From: Lachnospiraceae bacterium
Lineage (GTDB): Bacteria; Bacillota; Clostridia; Lachnospirales; Lachnospiraceae
Direction: 5' to 3'
Length of the DNA stretch: 64,000 nt
Assembly (NCBI GenBank): GCA_025758065.1
Contig: CP107199.1
Span: 660,001-724,000, forward strand
In this document: positions 7,283 to 17,060 of the stretch, in pieces
Numbering within the stretch: position 1 is the stretch's first letter
Layout of the letters: each line of letters opens with the position of its first letter
Translations under genes and position numbers: made by a program
The notes under the pieces: generated by a model
The model's input: only the letters and a program-made list of their open reading frames with translations
Database searches by the model: none
What the model was told of the DNA's origin: nothing

Positions 7283-9037
7283 TGGATCTCGTCTCTTGTA
7301 ATCAAATAACAGATAAGTTCCGTCTCTTAATGGCTCTAAATGAGCCATTTTTGCCATTTGTCTGGAGTCGTAGCCTTCGTATCCGGACAGATACTGGGGA
7401 GTTTTCTCTTCTTTCTGGAAAAATTCACGGACAAAGTCCTTGGAACCGCTTAGATCTCTTGCAAAGGTCGGGCGGCTCTTTACATTTTCACGAAGATACA
7501 GATCTGTCATTAACAGGTCACGGTATTTTTCCAGTTTTTCAGAAATACCAGGGTTTACTTCTGTTCCCCGGTGGGCATGATTTTCATGGGTTTCATATCT
7601 TTCAGATTTTTCCAATTTTACCTGTATCATCTTCCAGAGTATCTCATATCTGGCAATACGACTGTGACTGATGCCGGAAAGATGGTTTTTATTGTAATAA
7701 CCTGCCATAAAAGAAAACATTTCATAAGGAGTATTAAATTCCTTTTCCAGTTCTTTTAAAGTACAGGTAAACTGGCGGCTGTTGTAATGGACTTCTGTCA
7801 TCTCTTCTATATCTTTTAATTCCAGCACATCCCCATAGGAAAGCCATTTTGTCTGCAGCACCTCATAAGGCGGCGCAGCACTGTAAAGCAGGTCGCATTC
7901 CAGGATCAATTCTTCCATATAAGAGCCTTTTAATATTTTTAAAAAGCCTAACTGCAGCTGCTCCGGCTCCATAGAATATACGTCATTAAAGGACTGTTTA
8001 AAACGCTTTAGATCTTCCCATGGAAGTCCCACGATCAGGTCTAAATGCTGGTGGATATTGTGCCAGCTGTTAATGGTTTCTGTGATCTGGCGGATCTCTT
8101 CGATATCTGTCTTCCGGCGGATGGTCTCCAGTGTTTTTTCATTGGTAGACTGGACGCCGATCTCTAACTGTACCAGTCCCGGACGCATAGTAGAAAGCAG
8201 ATCTAGCTCGTCCTTATCTAACAGATCCGCTGCGATCTCAAAATGGAAATTAGTAATACCATTATCATGATCTCTTATATACTGCCAGATTGCCATTGCA
8301 TGGGACTTTTTGCAGTTAAAAGTCCTGTCTACAAATTTTACCTGGGGCACTTTCGCCTGCAGGAACCATTCCAGCTCCGGCAGCACCAGGTCCAGACTGC
8401 GAAAGCGCAGCTTCTTGTCAATGGAAGACAGGCAGTAGGCGCAGGAAAATGGACAGCCTCTGCTGCTTTCGTAGTAGATAATACGGTGTTCCAGCTCTTT
8501 CATATCCATAAAAGCATAGGGAAACGGGATCTGGCTCATATCCATTACCTGGCGAAAGCCTGTATCAGTAATAGTGCCGTCATCATTTCGCAGCATAAGA
8601 CCAGGAACCTGTTTTAGCTCCTCTCCTTCAAGGAGCGCCTTTAGAAAATGGGCGAAGGTAATCTCTCCTTCCCCCATCATAACAATATCCACTGCCGGTT
8701 CTTCTTTCAAAAAAGCTTCTGCGTGATAGGAAACCTCCGGGCCGCCTGCCCATATTTTCACATCCGGAAGCACCTTTTTTATATCAGCCAGTATCATTTT
8801 TACATAGGAAATATTCCAGATATAGCAGGAAAATCCAATAACATCCGGCTTTCGCTTATAGATATCCTGAAGGATCTGCTCCATCTGATGGTTAATGGTG
8901 TATTCTGCCAGAGAAACTTTCGCCTCCTCTGCCAGTCCCCATTCTTTTAACATCTTCTCTCCATAGGTCTTCAGGCTGTAGATGCCCAGATTGGAGTGGA
9001 TATATTTTGCATTGATCGCAGCTAAAAGGACCTTCAT
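7250..9037 (-). CDS. B12-binding domain radical SAM protein (DUF4080-type)
   Basis: About 595 residues. An N-terminal cobalamin-binding-like Rossmann domain (MKVLLAAINAKYIHSN, later IWAGGPEVSYHAE and VMMGEGE) precedes a radical SAM TIM barrel whose CPFSCAYC motif holds the [4Fe-4S] cluster after SSRGC. The C-terminal third matches the DUF4080 extension in overall layout. The DxHxxG cobalamin motif is not evident, so B12 may not be bound in the classic way. The frame is open to 9055, but the ATG at 9037 has GAGGTG upstream and nearly abuts the dCMP deaminase stop. Substrate unknown; related proteins are annotated as methylthiotransferases or methyltransferases without proof. Confidence 0.82.
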   Translation of the reverse strand: MKVLLAAINAKYIHSNLGIYSLKTYGEKMLKEWGLAEEAKVSLAEYTINHQMEQILQDIYKRKPDVIGFSCYIWNISYVKMILADIKKVLPDVKIWAGGPEVSYHAEAFLKEEPAVDIVMMGEGEITFAHFLKALLEGEELKQVPGLMLRNDDGTITDTGFRQVMDMSQIPFPYAFMDMKELEHRIIYYESSRGCPFSCAYCLSSIDKKLRFRSLDLVLPELEWFLQAKVPQVKFVDRTFNCKKSHAMAIWQYIRDHDNGITNFHFEIAADLLDKDELDLLSTMRPGLVQLEIGVQSTNEKTLETIRRKTDIEEIRQITETINSWHNIHQHLDLIVGLPWEDLKRFKQSFNDVYSMEPEQLQLGFLKILKGSYMEELILECDLLYSAAPPYEVLQTKWLSYGDVLELKDIEEMTEVHYNSRQFTCTLKELEKEFNTPYEMFSFMAGYYNKNHLSGISHSRIARYEILWKMIQVKLEKSERYETHENHAHRGTEVNPGISEKLEKYRDLLMTDLYLRENVKSRPTFARDLSGSKDFVREFFQKEEKTPQYLSGYEGYDSRQMAKMAHLEPLRDGTYLLFDYKRRDPLSYNARTVRV

Positions 9038-9038
9038 T

Positions 9039-9533
9039 TTACACCTCGATCTCAATCTTGCGGCCAGTAGGCTGATACTGATAATAGCGCACTCCTGCTG
9101 CGTTTAACATGCGCTTGGAAGCTTTTACAGCCGGTGTGTGGGCATACTTGTCCCCGCCATAGATGATAGTCTTAATACCCGCCTGGATGATCGCCTTAGC
9201 GCACTCATTGCATGGGAAAAGGGTCACATACAGCTTGCTTCCTTCCAGGCTTCCCCCCCTGTAATTTAAAATGGCGTTTAACTCACTGTGGGTAGAGTAA
9301 AAATATTTTGCATTGTACGGATCATCCAGTTCATGCTCCTTGCCCCATGGAAATTCATCATCTGAACAGCCTTTTGGAAAACCGTTATAGCCCATAGAAA
9401 GGATCTTGTTGTCCTGGCTTACGATGCATGCCCCCACCTGGGTACTTGGATCCTTGGACCGTCTGCCTGATAGAGCGGCAACTCCCATAAAATATTCATC
9501 CCATGTAATATAATCAACACGTTTATCTGACAT
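9039..9533 (-). CDS. Deoxycytidylate (dCMP) deaminase family protein
   Basis: Zinc-dependent CDA-fold deaminase of 164 residues, converting dCMP to dUMP for thymidylate synthesis. Zinc ligands and the proton shuttle are seen in HSELNAILN (His plus catalytic Glu) and PCNECAKAI (two Cys). The common HAE is HSE here. STQVGACIV and MGYNGFPKGC are typical of ComEB-like dCMP deaminases. It is coupled with the downstream radical SAM gene (1-base gap to its start). A copy of the dispersed GATTCCGAGAGTACAT motif lies 20-odd bases upstream of the start. Confidence 0.9.
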   Translation of the reverse strand: MSDKRVDYITWDEYFMGVAALSGRRSKDPSTQVGACIVSQDNKILSMGYNGFPKGCSDDEFPWGKEHELDDPYNAKYFYSTHSELNAILNYRGGSLEGSKLYVTLFPCNECAKAIIQAGIKTIIYGGDKYAHTPAVKASKRMLNAAGVRYYQYQPTGRKIEIEV

Positions 9534-9609
9534 TTTTTTCTCCTTTTACATTTCATGTACTCTCGGAATCTTTTAAAACATTTGTAATCATCATATAATA
9601 GACCATCTA

Positions 9610-9647
9610 AAAATGCAAGAAGGAGCAGTCTTATCAACTGCTCCTTC
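9610..9647 (-). terminator. Rho-independent terminator after DUF1667 gene
   Basis: An 11-bp perfect stem (9619-9629 with 9637-9647, 7-base loop) followed on the minus strand by TTGCATTTTT. It closes the glpA-like operon. Confidence 0.85.
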
Positions 9648-9670
9648 CCGGAAATATAAAGCTGTCAAAC

Positions 9671-10048
9671 TTACGCTTTTTCTACATTTTTCGTCACGAT
9701 CACATCTGCATCCAGACCTAATATCCCTTTGATCACAACAGTTCCCGCTTTTACCGGCGCTGCTAACCGGCATTTTCTGATCTCAGCCATTGCATCAAAA
9801 ATACGTGCTTTGGGGATTGGGGCGGTAAGGCGTACACTGGCAAGCGGCAATTCTCCTCCTTCTACCAGTACAGAGGTTGCAATATTTCTCTTTGGATCTG
9901 TCAGCTCCTGCTTCACATACTCTGCTCCTCTTTTGCAGGTGGCTCCTTCTAATGAGTGGATCACTACAGACTGATCTGCCTGTATCTCATAATCTGCACT
10001 TATTTCGCAGCCATTTGGACAAATGATGCATGTAAATTCTCTTGTCAT
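9671..10048 (-). CDS. DUF1667 domain protein of the GlpA-like operon
   Basis: 125 residues beginning FTCIICPNGCEISADY, with a CxxCPxGC-like cysteine cluster (C8, C11, C15) and two more Cys at about 39 and 87. This is the family that follows anaerobic glycerol-3-phosphate dehydrogenase-like flavoproteins in Firmicutes and Thermotogae. The cysteines suggest a metal or Fe-S centre that may pass electrons, but the function is not established. The start overlaps the upstream FAD oxidoreductase by 4 bases. Last gene of the three-gene operon. Confidence 0.85.
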   Translation of the reverse strand: MTREFTCIICPNGCEISADYEIQADQSVVIHSLEGATCKRGAEYVKQELTDPKRNIATSVLVEGGELPLASVRLTAPIPKARIFDAMAEIRKCRLAAPVKAGTVVIKGILGLDADVIVTKNVEKA

Positions 10049-11310
10049 TCTACCTTCACCTCCAGATCTCCCTTGTTTTCCAGTTTTTCTGCTTTTAAAT
10101 CTATATGGATCATCTCTGCCGGAAGAGCTTTTTTCATCTTTTTACGGGCGATTTCTCTTCCATTCTGGCTTACAACCAGAGCACAGTCCTTAAACGGCCG
10201 GTTTACACGCAGAGACAGACAGCAGTCTTCTGTTCCTGATATCCGCTGTGGAACGGTATGATTGATATTTCTATCAGTCTTTACCTGTATCTCACATGCA
10301 GGCAGTTTCCCATCTTTAATATACCGTGCTGCGGAATCTGCCAGTTTTTCTGCCTCCATGGATACAAAATCCACCAGATCATGAACATGGAGTACATTTC
10401 CTGCTGCGAAAATCCCCGGCCGGTCTGTCTGGAAATACTCATCCACTGTAGCACCCTTTGTCCTTGTATCCAGTGTTACTCCTGCATCCAGGGAAAGTTC
10501 ATTTTCCGGGATCAGGCCAACAGATAAGATCAGGGTATCACAGCTGTATTCCTCTTCTGTTCCAGGAATCGGCTTCATGTGTTCATCTACTTTTGAAACG
10601 GTCACACCGGTCAAACGCTTATCTCCATGGATTTCTGTAACTGTATGGCTTAAATACAATGGGATATTGTAATCATTTAAGCACTGTTCAATATTTCTTG
10701 GAAGACCGCTTGGATATGGCTGGATCTCAAAAACCGCCTTTACGTGGGCACCTTCTAAGGTCAGTCTGCGGGCCATGATCATTCCAATATCACCGGAACC
10801 TAAGATCACCACTTCTTTTGCCGGCATACGGTTATAAAGGTTCATATACGCCTGGGCAACACCTGCTGTAAATACACCGGTCGGACGCTCTCCTGGTATG
10901 CCAAGGGCTCCTCTGGTACGTTCTCTGCAGCCCATTGCCAGGATCACTGCCTTTGCCTGCCACTGTTTTAAGCCATCAGGAGTAGCTGCTGTGATCACTT
11001 TGTCCTCTGAAATTTCCAGAACAGTTGCATCAGTAAGATAACGGATCTTCTTTTCATTTGCCAGGTCAATGAATTTTTGGGCATATTCCGGTCCACTGAG
11101 TGTAGTTTTAAAACGGGCCAGTCCAAAACCATCATGGATACACTGACGTAAAATGCCGCCTAACTGTTTTTCACGTTCCAGGATCAGAATATCTGTGATC
11201 CCGTTTTCATACAGGCGTACAGCCGCTGCCAGACCTGCCGGGCCGCCGCCTACGATCACTGCATCTGCCTGTTCTATTTCCCACATTGCTGTTTTATGTT
11301 CCATGTTCAC
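10045..11310 (-). CDS. NAD(P)/FAD-dependent oxidoreductase (GlpB-like partner)
   Basis: 421 residues of the pyridine-nucleotide-disulfide oxidoreductase type. The FAD-binding GxGxxG is in AVIVGGGPAGLAAAVRLYE, the NAD(P)-binding one in VVILGSGDIGMIMARRL, and the second FAD motif is GIFAAGNVLHVHDLVD. AMGCRERTRGA is typical of the sarcosine-oxidase-alpha/HcnB-like group that pairs with GlpA-like flavoproteins. It probably connects the upstream dehydrogenase flavin with NAD(P)H. It sits 2 bases after the upstream gene. The substrate of the complex (glycerol 3-phosphate or another hydroxy acid) cannot be decided. Confidence 0.82.
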   Translation of the reverse strand: MNMEHKTAMWEIEQADAVIVGGGPAGLAAAVRLYENGITDILILEREKQLGGILRQCIHDGFGLARFKTTLSGPEYAQKFIDLANEKKIRYLTDATVLEISEDKVITAATPDGLKQWQAKAVILAMGCRERTRGALGIPGERPTGVFTAGVAQAYMNLYNRMPAKEVVILGSGDIGMIMARRLTLEGAHVKAVFEIQPYPSGLPRNIEQCLNDYNIPLYLSHTVTEIHGDKRLTGVTVSKVDEHMKPIPGTEEEYSCDTLILSVGLIPENELSLDAGVTLDTRTKGATVDEYFQTDRPGIFAAGNVLHVHDLVDFVSMEAEKLADSAARYIKDGKLPACEIQVKTDRNINHTVPQRISGTEDCCLSLRVNRPFKDCALVVSQNGREIARKKMKKALPAEMIHIDLKAEKLENKGDLEVKVE

Positions 11311-11312
11311 AG

Positions 11313-12770
11313 TTACACCTCCCGTACTTTTCCAAATAAAACATTAGAGCCTTCACGTTCATACTGCACTTCTGTCTCTTTTTTCCCAAGTTCCTGCTCG
11401 ATCATCTGTTCAATACGCATCTGGCAGTAGCCGCCCTGACAGCGTCCCATCATGGAACGGGTTCTGTATTTCACACCGGTCATAGTATCTACACCTAATG
11501 GATTGTGGATCGCCTGAAGGATCTCCGCTTTTGTCACCTTTTCGCATCGGCAGATCACTTCGCCGTAATCCGGGTTTTCCCTGATCAGTTCTGCCTGTTC
11601 TTCTTTTGTACACTGGGAGAAATGGCGTATTCCTTTTCTCACTGGATTGAAATCCGGATTTTCTTCTAATTCTTCTCTCTCTTTCATCAGTTCAATGGCA
11701 TATCTGGCAATTGGCACCGCTGCTGTCAGTCCCGGTGACTCAATACCAACCAGATTTAAGGCATGAGGCGCAATCTCATCTTTGATCTCGATCTTAAAAT
11801 CCTGGATCACACCATTTTCATCTACCCATTTTGGCAGGATTCCGGAATAATTGCGGATATAATCTGCCTTATGGATACATGGCCACAGATCTGAAGCGCT
11901 TTCTGCCAGATAATCTATATTTTTCTGTGGTACACCGTAATAGTTAAAGTCTGTCACCATATCTGCGTTAGGGCCGATGATCACATTTCCGTCTGTAGTA
12001 TTTGTCACATGAATTCCCATATAGGTGTTGCTTGGAACTGGATAAACAGGCATTGGAAGAAGAGGACCTGTACGCTTATCCAGGATAATGTAATCTCCCT
12101 TGGAACCAATGATGCGGTAGCCGGTGATCCCAAGCATATCAGCGATCTTGCCGCAGCCAAGTCCTGCGCAGTTTACTACCCAGCGGGTCTTAAAGTTTCC
12201 TTTTGCTGTGGTGATTTCATATGTATCATCTTCCTGCCTCTGGATCGCTGTCACTTCGCATCCAAAATGATATTCTACGCCATTTTCATGGGCATTTTCT
12301 GCCAGGGCAATGGTATAGCCAAAGGGATCTACAATACCGCTGTTATGGGAAAACATGGCAAACTTTCCTACTACAGCAGGAACCAGCTCATGAAGGCGTT
12401 TTTCATCGATCAGCTCCAGGTTAGTAGCTCCGTTGTCTTTTCCCTGTTCTATGGTGCGTTTTAAGGTCTCCATATCTTCATCGGTATTTCCCACCAGCAC
12501 TTTGCCGCAGCGGATAAAATGAAAATCCAGCTCTTTTGCCAGATCTCCCATCATCTTATTTCCTTCTACGCAAAGCTTTGCTTTTAAGCTTCCCCTGTCA
12601 TATGCAAAACCGCCATGGACAACGCCGGAATTCCGGCCACTGGTCTCATTACATACGTCCAGATTTTTCTCCAGCACACCGATTTTCAAACGATACCGTG
12701 ACAATTCTCTGGCCATGGCACTTCCCACTACACCACCGCCGATGATCAGAACATCATACATCTCCTTCAT
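11313..12770 (-). CDS. GlpA-like FAD-dependent dehydrogenase with C-terminal BFD-type [2Fe-2S] domain
   Basis: About 485 residues. A DAO-type FAD-binding N-terminus (YDVLIIGGGVVGSAMARELSRY) continues through NETSGRNSGVVHGGFAYD, as in glycerol-3-phosphate or L-2-hydroxyglutarate dehydrogenases. The C-terminus is a bacterioferritin-associated-ferredoxin domain with VICRCEKVTKAEI and MGRCQGGYC cysteines. The frame is open to 12842, but only the ATG at 12770 has AGGAGG 7 bases upstream. The gene heads an operon with the FAD oxidoreductase and DUF1667 and is preceded by a TGGT-N7-ACCA palindrome and a FadR-type regulator gene. The most likely reaction is anaerobic oxidation of glycerol 3-phosphate to DHAP; another 2-hydroxy acid is possible. 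Confidence 0.82.
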   Translation of the reverse strand: MKEMYDVLIIGGGVVGSAMARELSRYRLKIGVLEKNLDVCNETSGRNSGVVHGGFAYDRGSLKAKLCVEGNKMMGDLAKELDFHFIRCGKVLVGNTDEDMETLKRTIEQGKDNGATNLELIDEKRLHELVPAVVGKFAMFSHNSGIVDPFGYTIALAENAHENGVEYHFGCEVTAIQRQEDDTYEITTAKGNFKTRWVVNCAGLGCGKIADMLGITGYRIIGSKGDYIILDKRTGPLLPMPVYPVPSNTYMGIHVTNTTDGNVIIGPNADMVTDFNYYGVPQKNIDYLAESASDLWPCIHKADYIRNYSGILPKWVDENGVIQDFKIEIKDEIAPHALNLVGIESPGLTAAVPIARYAIELMKEREELEENPDFNPVRKGIRHFSQCTKEEQAELIRENPDYGEVICRCEKVTKAEILQAIHNPLGVDTMTGVKYRTRSMMGRCQGGYCQMRIEQMIEQELGKKETEVQYEREGSNVLFGKVREV

Positions 12771-12915
12771 TTTTACGCCTCCTATGTTCAGCATTTTATT
12801 TCGTTTCAAATTCGTCCTATGAATATATCTCATTTTTATCATACAAAGGAGACAAAGTCAATATTTTTCTGATTTCATCTTAATATTTATGGGATAAATT
12901 CAATCGTTGATGTCG

Positions 12916-12930
12916 TGGTTTAAATGACCA
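12916..12930. promoter_or_regulatory. Candidate FadR-type operator TGGT-N7-ACCA
   Basis: TGGTTTAAATGACCA is a palindrome with 4-bp arms and a 7-base AT-rich centre. FadR-subfamily GntR regulators often bind TGGT-N-ACCA-like sites. It lies 146 bases before the GlpA-like start and just past the terminator of the regulator gene. Confidence 0.4.
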
Positions 12931-12954
12931 ACATAATTAAATTTGCAAACATGC

Positions 12955-12991
12955 AAAAAAAGCAGCTCCTGCTCATTTTAAGCAGGGCTGC
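12955..12991 (-). terminator. Rho-independent terminator of the GntR regulator gene
   Basis: On the minus strand arms 12981-12991 and 12962-12973 pair with a small internal mismatch and are followed by seven T (12955-12961). It separates the regulator transcript from the GlpA-like operon. Confidence 0.85.
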
Positions 12992-13017
12992 CGAATATTA
13001 ACCGAATTACGGTTCTT

Positions 13018-13698
13018 TTATGACCCTATTCTGTATCGGTTATGGTTGTACATCAGGTGGAAATACATTTCCTGTCTCGCATCTTCTCCCCGTCCATCCC
13101 GGATGGCTTCAAAAATACGCCGGTGGGATAATAAAGTCTGCTCATATTCTGTTTCTTCTACAGAATCTGCAAAAACACGCACACCTTCTGTGATTACCGG
13201 AATCAGATTGGTCATGACCCGGTTGTGGGAGCAGGTAGCGATCTGGGCATGGAACTGGGAATCTTTTTCGGAATAGTCTTTTTTATCCCGGATCAGTTTT
13301 TCCAGCTCTTCTAAAATGCGCTCCAGGTCTTTTATCTCTTCCTCTGAACCATTTTGCGCAGCAAGTGCAGCAAGTGCCGGTTCCAGGATCAACCTTGCCT
13401 GAATCAGGTCTTCTGTAAGCTGGCGCCTGTCATCCATCATAAAAAAGCCAAGTGGATCGTCTGCCACTCCATTTTTCTCGGAAATAAAGGTTCCTGATCC
13501 CTGACGGATAGTAACGATATTCCGGGACATAAGGATGCGAAGTGCCTCTCTTACTGTATTGCGGCCAACTCCCAACGTTTCCACCAGTTCTGCCTCTGTA
13601 GGCAGCTTGTCTCCTGGAGCATATTCCTTCTGCTGGATCATTTCAAGGAGATTCTGGGCTGTTTTTTCTCCTAAGGTCTGTTTTTCTGTTTGTTTCAT
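13018..13698 (-). CDS. FadR/GntR family transcriptional regulator (FCD domain)
   Basis: 226 residues. The N-terminal GntR winged helix (APGDKLPTEAELVETLGVGRNTVREALRIL and IVTIRQGSGTFI) is followed by an all-helical FCD effector domain (residues about 85-220) containing the metal/ligand-type pattern D, H (FHAQIATCSHN), H (LSHRRIFEAI), typical of regulators of hydroxy-acid metabolism such as LldR and GlcC. It sits directly upstream of the GlpA-like operon on the same strand, with its own terminator between, and a matching palindrome lies before the operon, so it is the likely regulator. Confidence 0.9.
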   Translation of the reverse strand: MKQTEKQTLGEKTAQNLLEMIQQKEYAPGDKLPTEAELVETLGVGRNTVREALRILMSRNIVTIRQGSGTFISEKNGVADDPLGFFMMDDRRQLTEDLIQARLILEPALAALAAQNGSEEEIKDLERILEELEKLIRDKKDYSEKDSQFHAQIATCSHNRVMTNLIPVITEGVRVFADSVEETEYEQTLLSHRRIFEAIRDGRGEDARQEMYFHLMYNHNRYRIGS

Positions 13699-13760
13699 AC
13701 TCCGTTAACAACCCCGCTTTCTATGCTGTAACCCCTTTGATACAGGAATGCTGTGTTCCA

Positions 13761-14870
13761 TTATACTTTATAGATCTGATATCCCGCTGCTTTTGACAGA
13801 CGGTTCATAATGGCCTGTCCCAGATGATCCTGGGTAAAGCTTTCAGAAAAGATATAGTCTACTTTTAAATCATCAAATTCGCGAAGCAGTGCATACAGGT
13901 TATGTGCTACAGACTCCTGGCTCTTTCTGGCGCCAATACTGCGCACCTCACCCTGGGGATAACGTGATCTTGACTCATCGGTACAGATGATACCAACTTT
14001 ACAACCTGCATCGATTTTTTCTTTTGCCAGCTTCCACACAGTTTTCACCATTTGTTCCACCTGTTCCTGTGTCATGGCAACGGCTTCCCCTGTTTTTCTG
14101 GCATCTGCCACATTTGCAGGCTCTACTAAGGTCAGATCTGCCTTTGGAGCATAATGTTTATACTTCATACCAGGTGCTTTTGGACGCACGCCTTCTGCCA
14201 TCGGTCCTAAAATAGCCGGGTCAATGGTAACTTCCCCTAAAACATCTTTTAACATTTCCATGGTAATAGCGCCTGGACGCAGAACTGCGGGAACATCACC
14301 GGATACATCTACAATCGTGGATTCCACACCGATCCCTACAGGGCCTCCATCAATGATCATCTCGATCTTGCCGTTTAAATCCTGCCATACATGGTCTGCT
14401 GTTGTAGGGCTTGGACGGCCGGAGGTATTGGCGCTTGGTGCTGCTACCGGTACACCCGCCAGTGCGATCAGGCGGTTTGCAACCGGGTCTACCGGCATAC
14501 GGACCGCTACTGTATCAAGACCACCAGTGGTTCCATAAGGTACAATATCACTTTTAGGGAAAATAATAGTCAGTGGGCCTGGCCAGAAAGCATCCATTAA
14601 TTTCTTTCCTGCTTCCGGGATATATTTTACCAACGGTGTGACTTCTGCAGCACAGGATACATGGGCGATCAGAGGATTATCTGAAGGCCTGCCTTTAGCC
14701 GCATATATCTTTCCTGCTGCTTTTTCATCTAAGGCATTTCCCCCTAAACCGTATACAGTTTCTGTTGGAAATGCAACAAGACCGCCGTCACGTAAAATCT
14801 GGGCGGCTTCTTTTAATTCTTCATCGTTTATATTTTTTGTGTCATTTATTTTGATTCGTTTGGTTTCCAT
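13761..14870 (-). CDS. sua5: L-threonylcarbamoyladenylate synthase, two-domain Sua5 type
   Basis: Makes threonylcarbamoyl-AMP from Thr, bicarbonate and ATP, the first step of tRNA t6A37. Residues 10-215 are the YrdC domain (DGGLVAFPTETVYGLGGNA, AAKGRPSDNPLIAHV, VAAPSANTSGRPSPT). A linker with GMKYKHYAPKADL and a C-terminal Rossmann-like Sua5 domain (VGIICTDESRSRYP) follow. The length of 369 separates it from single-domain TsaC. GGAG precedes the ATG. The upstream 350 bases hold two structured repeats, so its promoter is probably there or further up. Confidence 0.95.
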   Translation of the reverse strand: METKRIKINDTKNINDEELKEAAQILRDGGLVAFPTETVYGLGGNALDEKAAGKIYAAKGRPSDNPLIAHVSCAAEVTPLVKYIPEAGKKLMDAFWPGPLTIIFPKSDIVPYGTTGGLDTVAVRMPVDPVANRLIALAGVPVAAPSANTSGRPSPTTADHVWQDLNGKIEMIIDGGPVGIGVESTIVDVSGDVPAVLRPGAITMEMLKDVLGEVTIDPAILGPMAEGVRPKAPGMKYKHYAPKADLTLVEPANVADARKTGEAVAMTQEQVEQMVKTVWKLAKEKIDAGCKVGIICTDESRSRYPQGEVRSIGARKSQESVAHNLYALLREFDDLKVDYIFSESFTQDHLGQAIMNRLSKAAGYQIYKV

Positions 14871-14922
14871 GGTGATTTTCTCCGTTTATATATGCTTGTA
14901 GGCTCAGGTTTCCTGTGCGGAT

Positions 14923-15025
14923 GCGCTCCACTGCCTGCTAACGCAGGCGGAACCTTCGTTAATGGTCCAAGAAAAACAAATGCCACCTTCGGTGTCGCTT
15001 GTTTTTCTTTTGGACTCATTGTATC
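14923..15025. repeat. Structured intergenic repeat, copy 1 (about 103 bp)
   Basis: First of two direct imperfect copies with a 128-bp period. It contains CTGCCTGC/GCAGGCGG-type pairing and a long hairpin: GTCCAAGAAAAACAA pairs with TTGTTTTTCTTTTGGAC around a small CACC-TTC-GGTG loop stem. The aligned ends are GCGCTC at the left and CTCATTNTATC at the right. Confidence 0.8.
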
Positions 15026-15050
15026 GCAAACTCACGAATCCCGCGCATTC

Positions 15051-15152
15051 GCGCTCTACTGCCTGCTTGCGCAGGCGATTCGTTCGTTAATGGCTTGTGA
15101 AAAACAAATGTCTGCTGCGCAGCCGCTTGTTTTTCCCTACGCTCATTATATC
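15051..15152. repeat. Structured intergenic repeat, copy 2 (about 102 bp)
   Basis: Second copy, aligned throughout with 14923-15025. The inner stem sequence differs (GCTGCGCAGC here against CACC/GGTG in copy 1) while both remain self-complementary, so the base changes are compensatory and the structure is conserved. Together the copies fill most of the 355-base gap 14871-15225 between sua5 and atpC. Confidence 0.8.
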
Positions 15153-15163
15153 ATACCTTAGAA

Positions 15164-15206
15164 AGAAAAAACAGTCGTGAGAATCTTAACATTCCCACGA
15201 CTGTTT
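15164..15206 (-). terminator. Rho-independent terminator of the atp operon
   Basis: A 16-bp stem with one mismatch (15169-15184 with 15191-15206) followed on the minus strand by TTTTTT. It lies 20 bases after the atpC stop. Confidence 0.9.
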
Positions 15207-15225
15207 AAAATCAGCCTGAAGCCTT

Positions 15226-15630
15226 TTATTTCTGCGCTGTTCCAATACGGACCAATGCACGGTGAAGCTTTGCTTCTGCCAGCTTTACCTCTTTGTCATC
15301 CATACTAGACTGGTTCAGTTTCTCTTCTGCCAGCTTTTTTGCCTTTTCGGCACGGGCTACATCAATATCTTCGCTCCACTCCCAGGTAGTAGGGATCAGA
15401 CGGCATTCGCCGTTCATCATGGTCAGCATTCCGCCGATGCAGGCTGCTTTCCTATCAGTTCCGTCCTCTAATACCACATGAGCGGTTCCCATTCCTATAG
15501 CCGTACAGTAATTCATATGGCGGGCCAGAATGGCAAGGTCTCCGTGGATGGTACGGCAGGATACGCTCTGTACCTGACCGTCAAATACATTTCCGTCCAT
15601 GGTCGCGATCTGTAAATGGAAGGTCGTCAT
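15226..15630 (-). CDS. atpC: ATP synthase epsilon subunit
   Basis: 134 residues. An N-terminal beta sandwich (FHLQIATMDGNVFDGQVQSVSCRTIHGDLAILARHMN) and a C-terminal helical hairpin (VARAEKAKKLAEEKL) form the central-stalk epsilon subunit that couples c-ring rotation to F1 and can inhibit ATP hydrolysis. GGAGG precedes the start. Last gene of the operon, 17 bases after atpD. Confidence 0.95.
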   Translation of the reverse strand: MTTFHLQIATMDGNVFDGQVQSVSCRTIHGDLAILARHMNYCTAIGMGTAHVVLEDGTDRKAACIGGMLTMMNGECRLIPTTWEWSEDIDVARAEKAKKLAEEKLNQSSMDDKEVKLAEAKLHRALVRIGTAQK

Positions 15631-15647
15631 ATACCTGTTCCTCCCTT

Positions 15648-17060
<1,413 letters not shown>

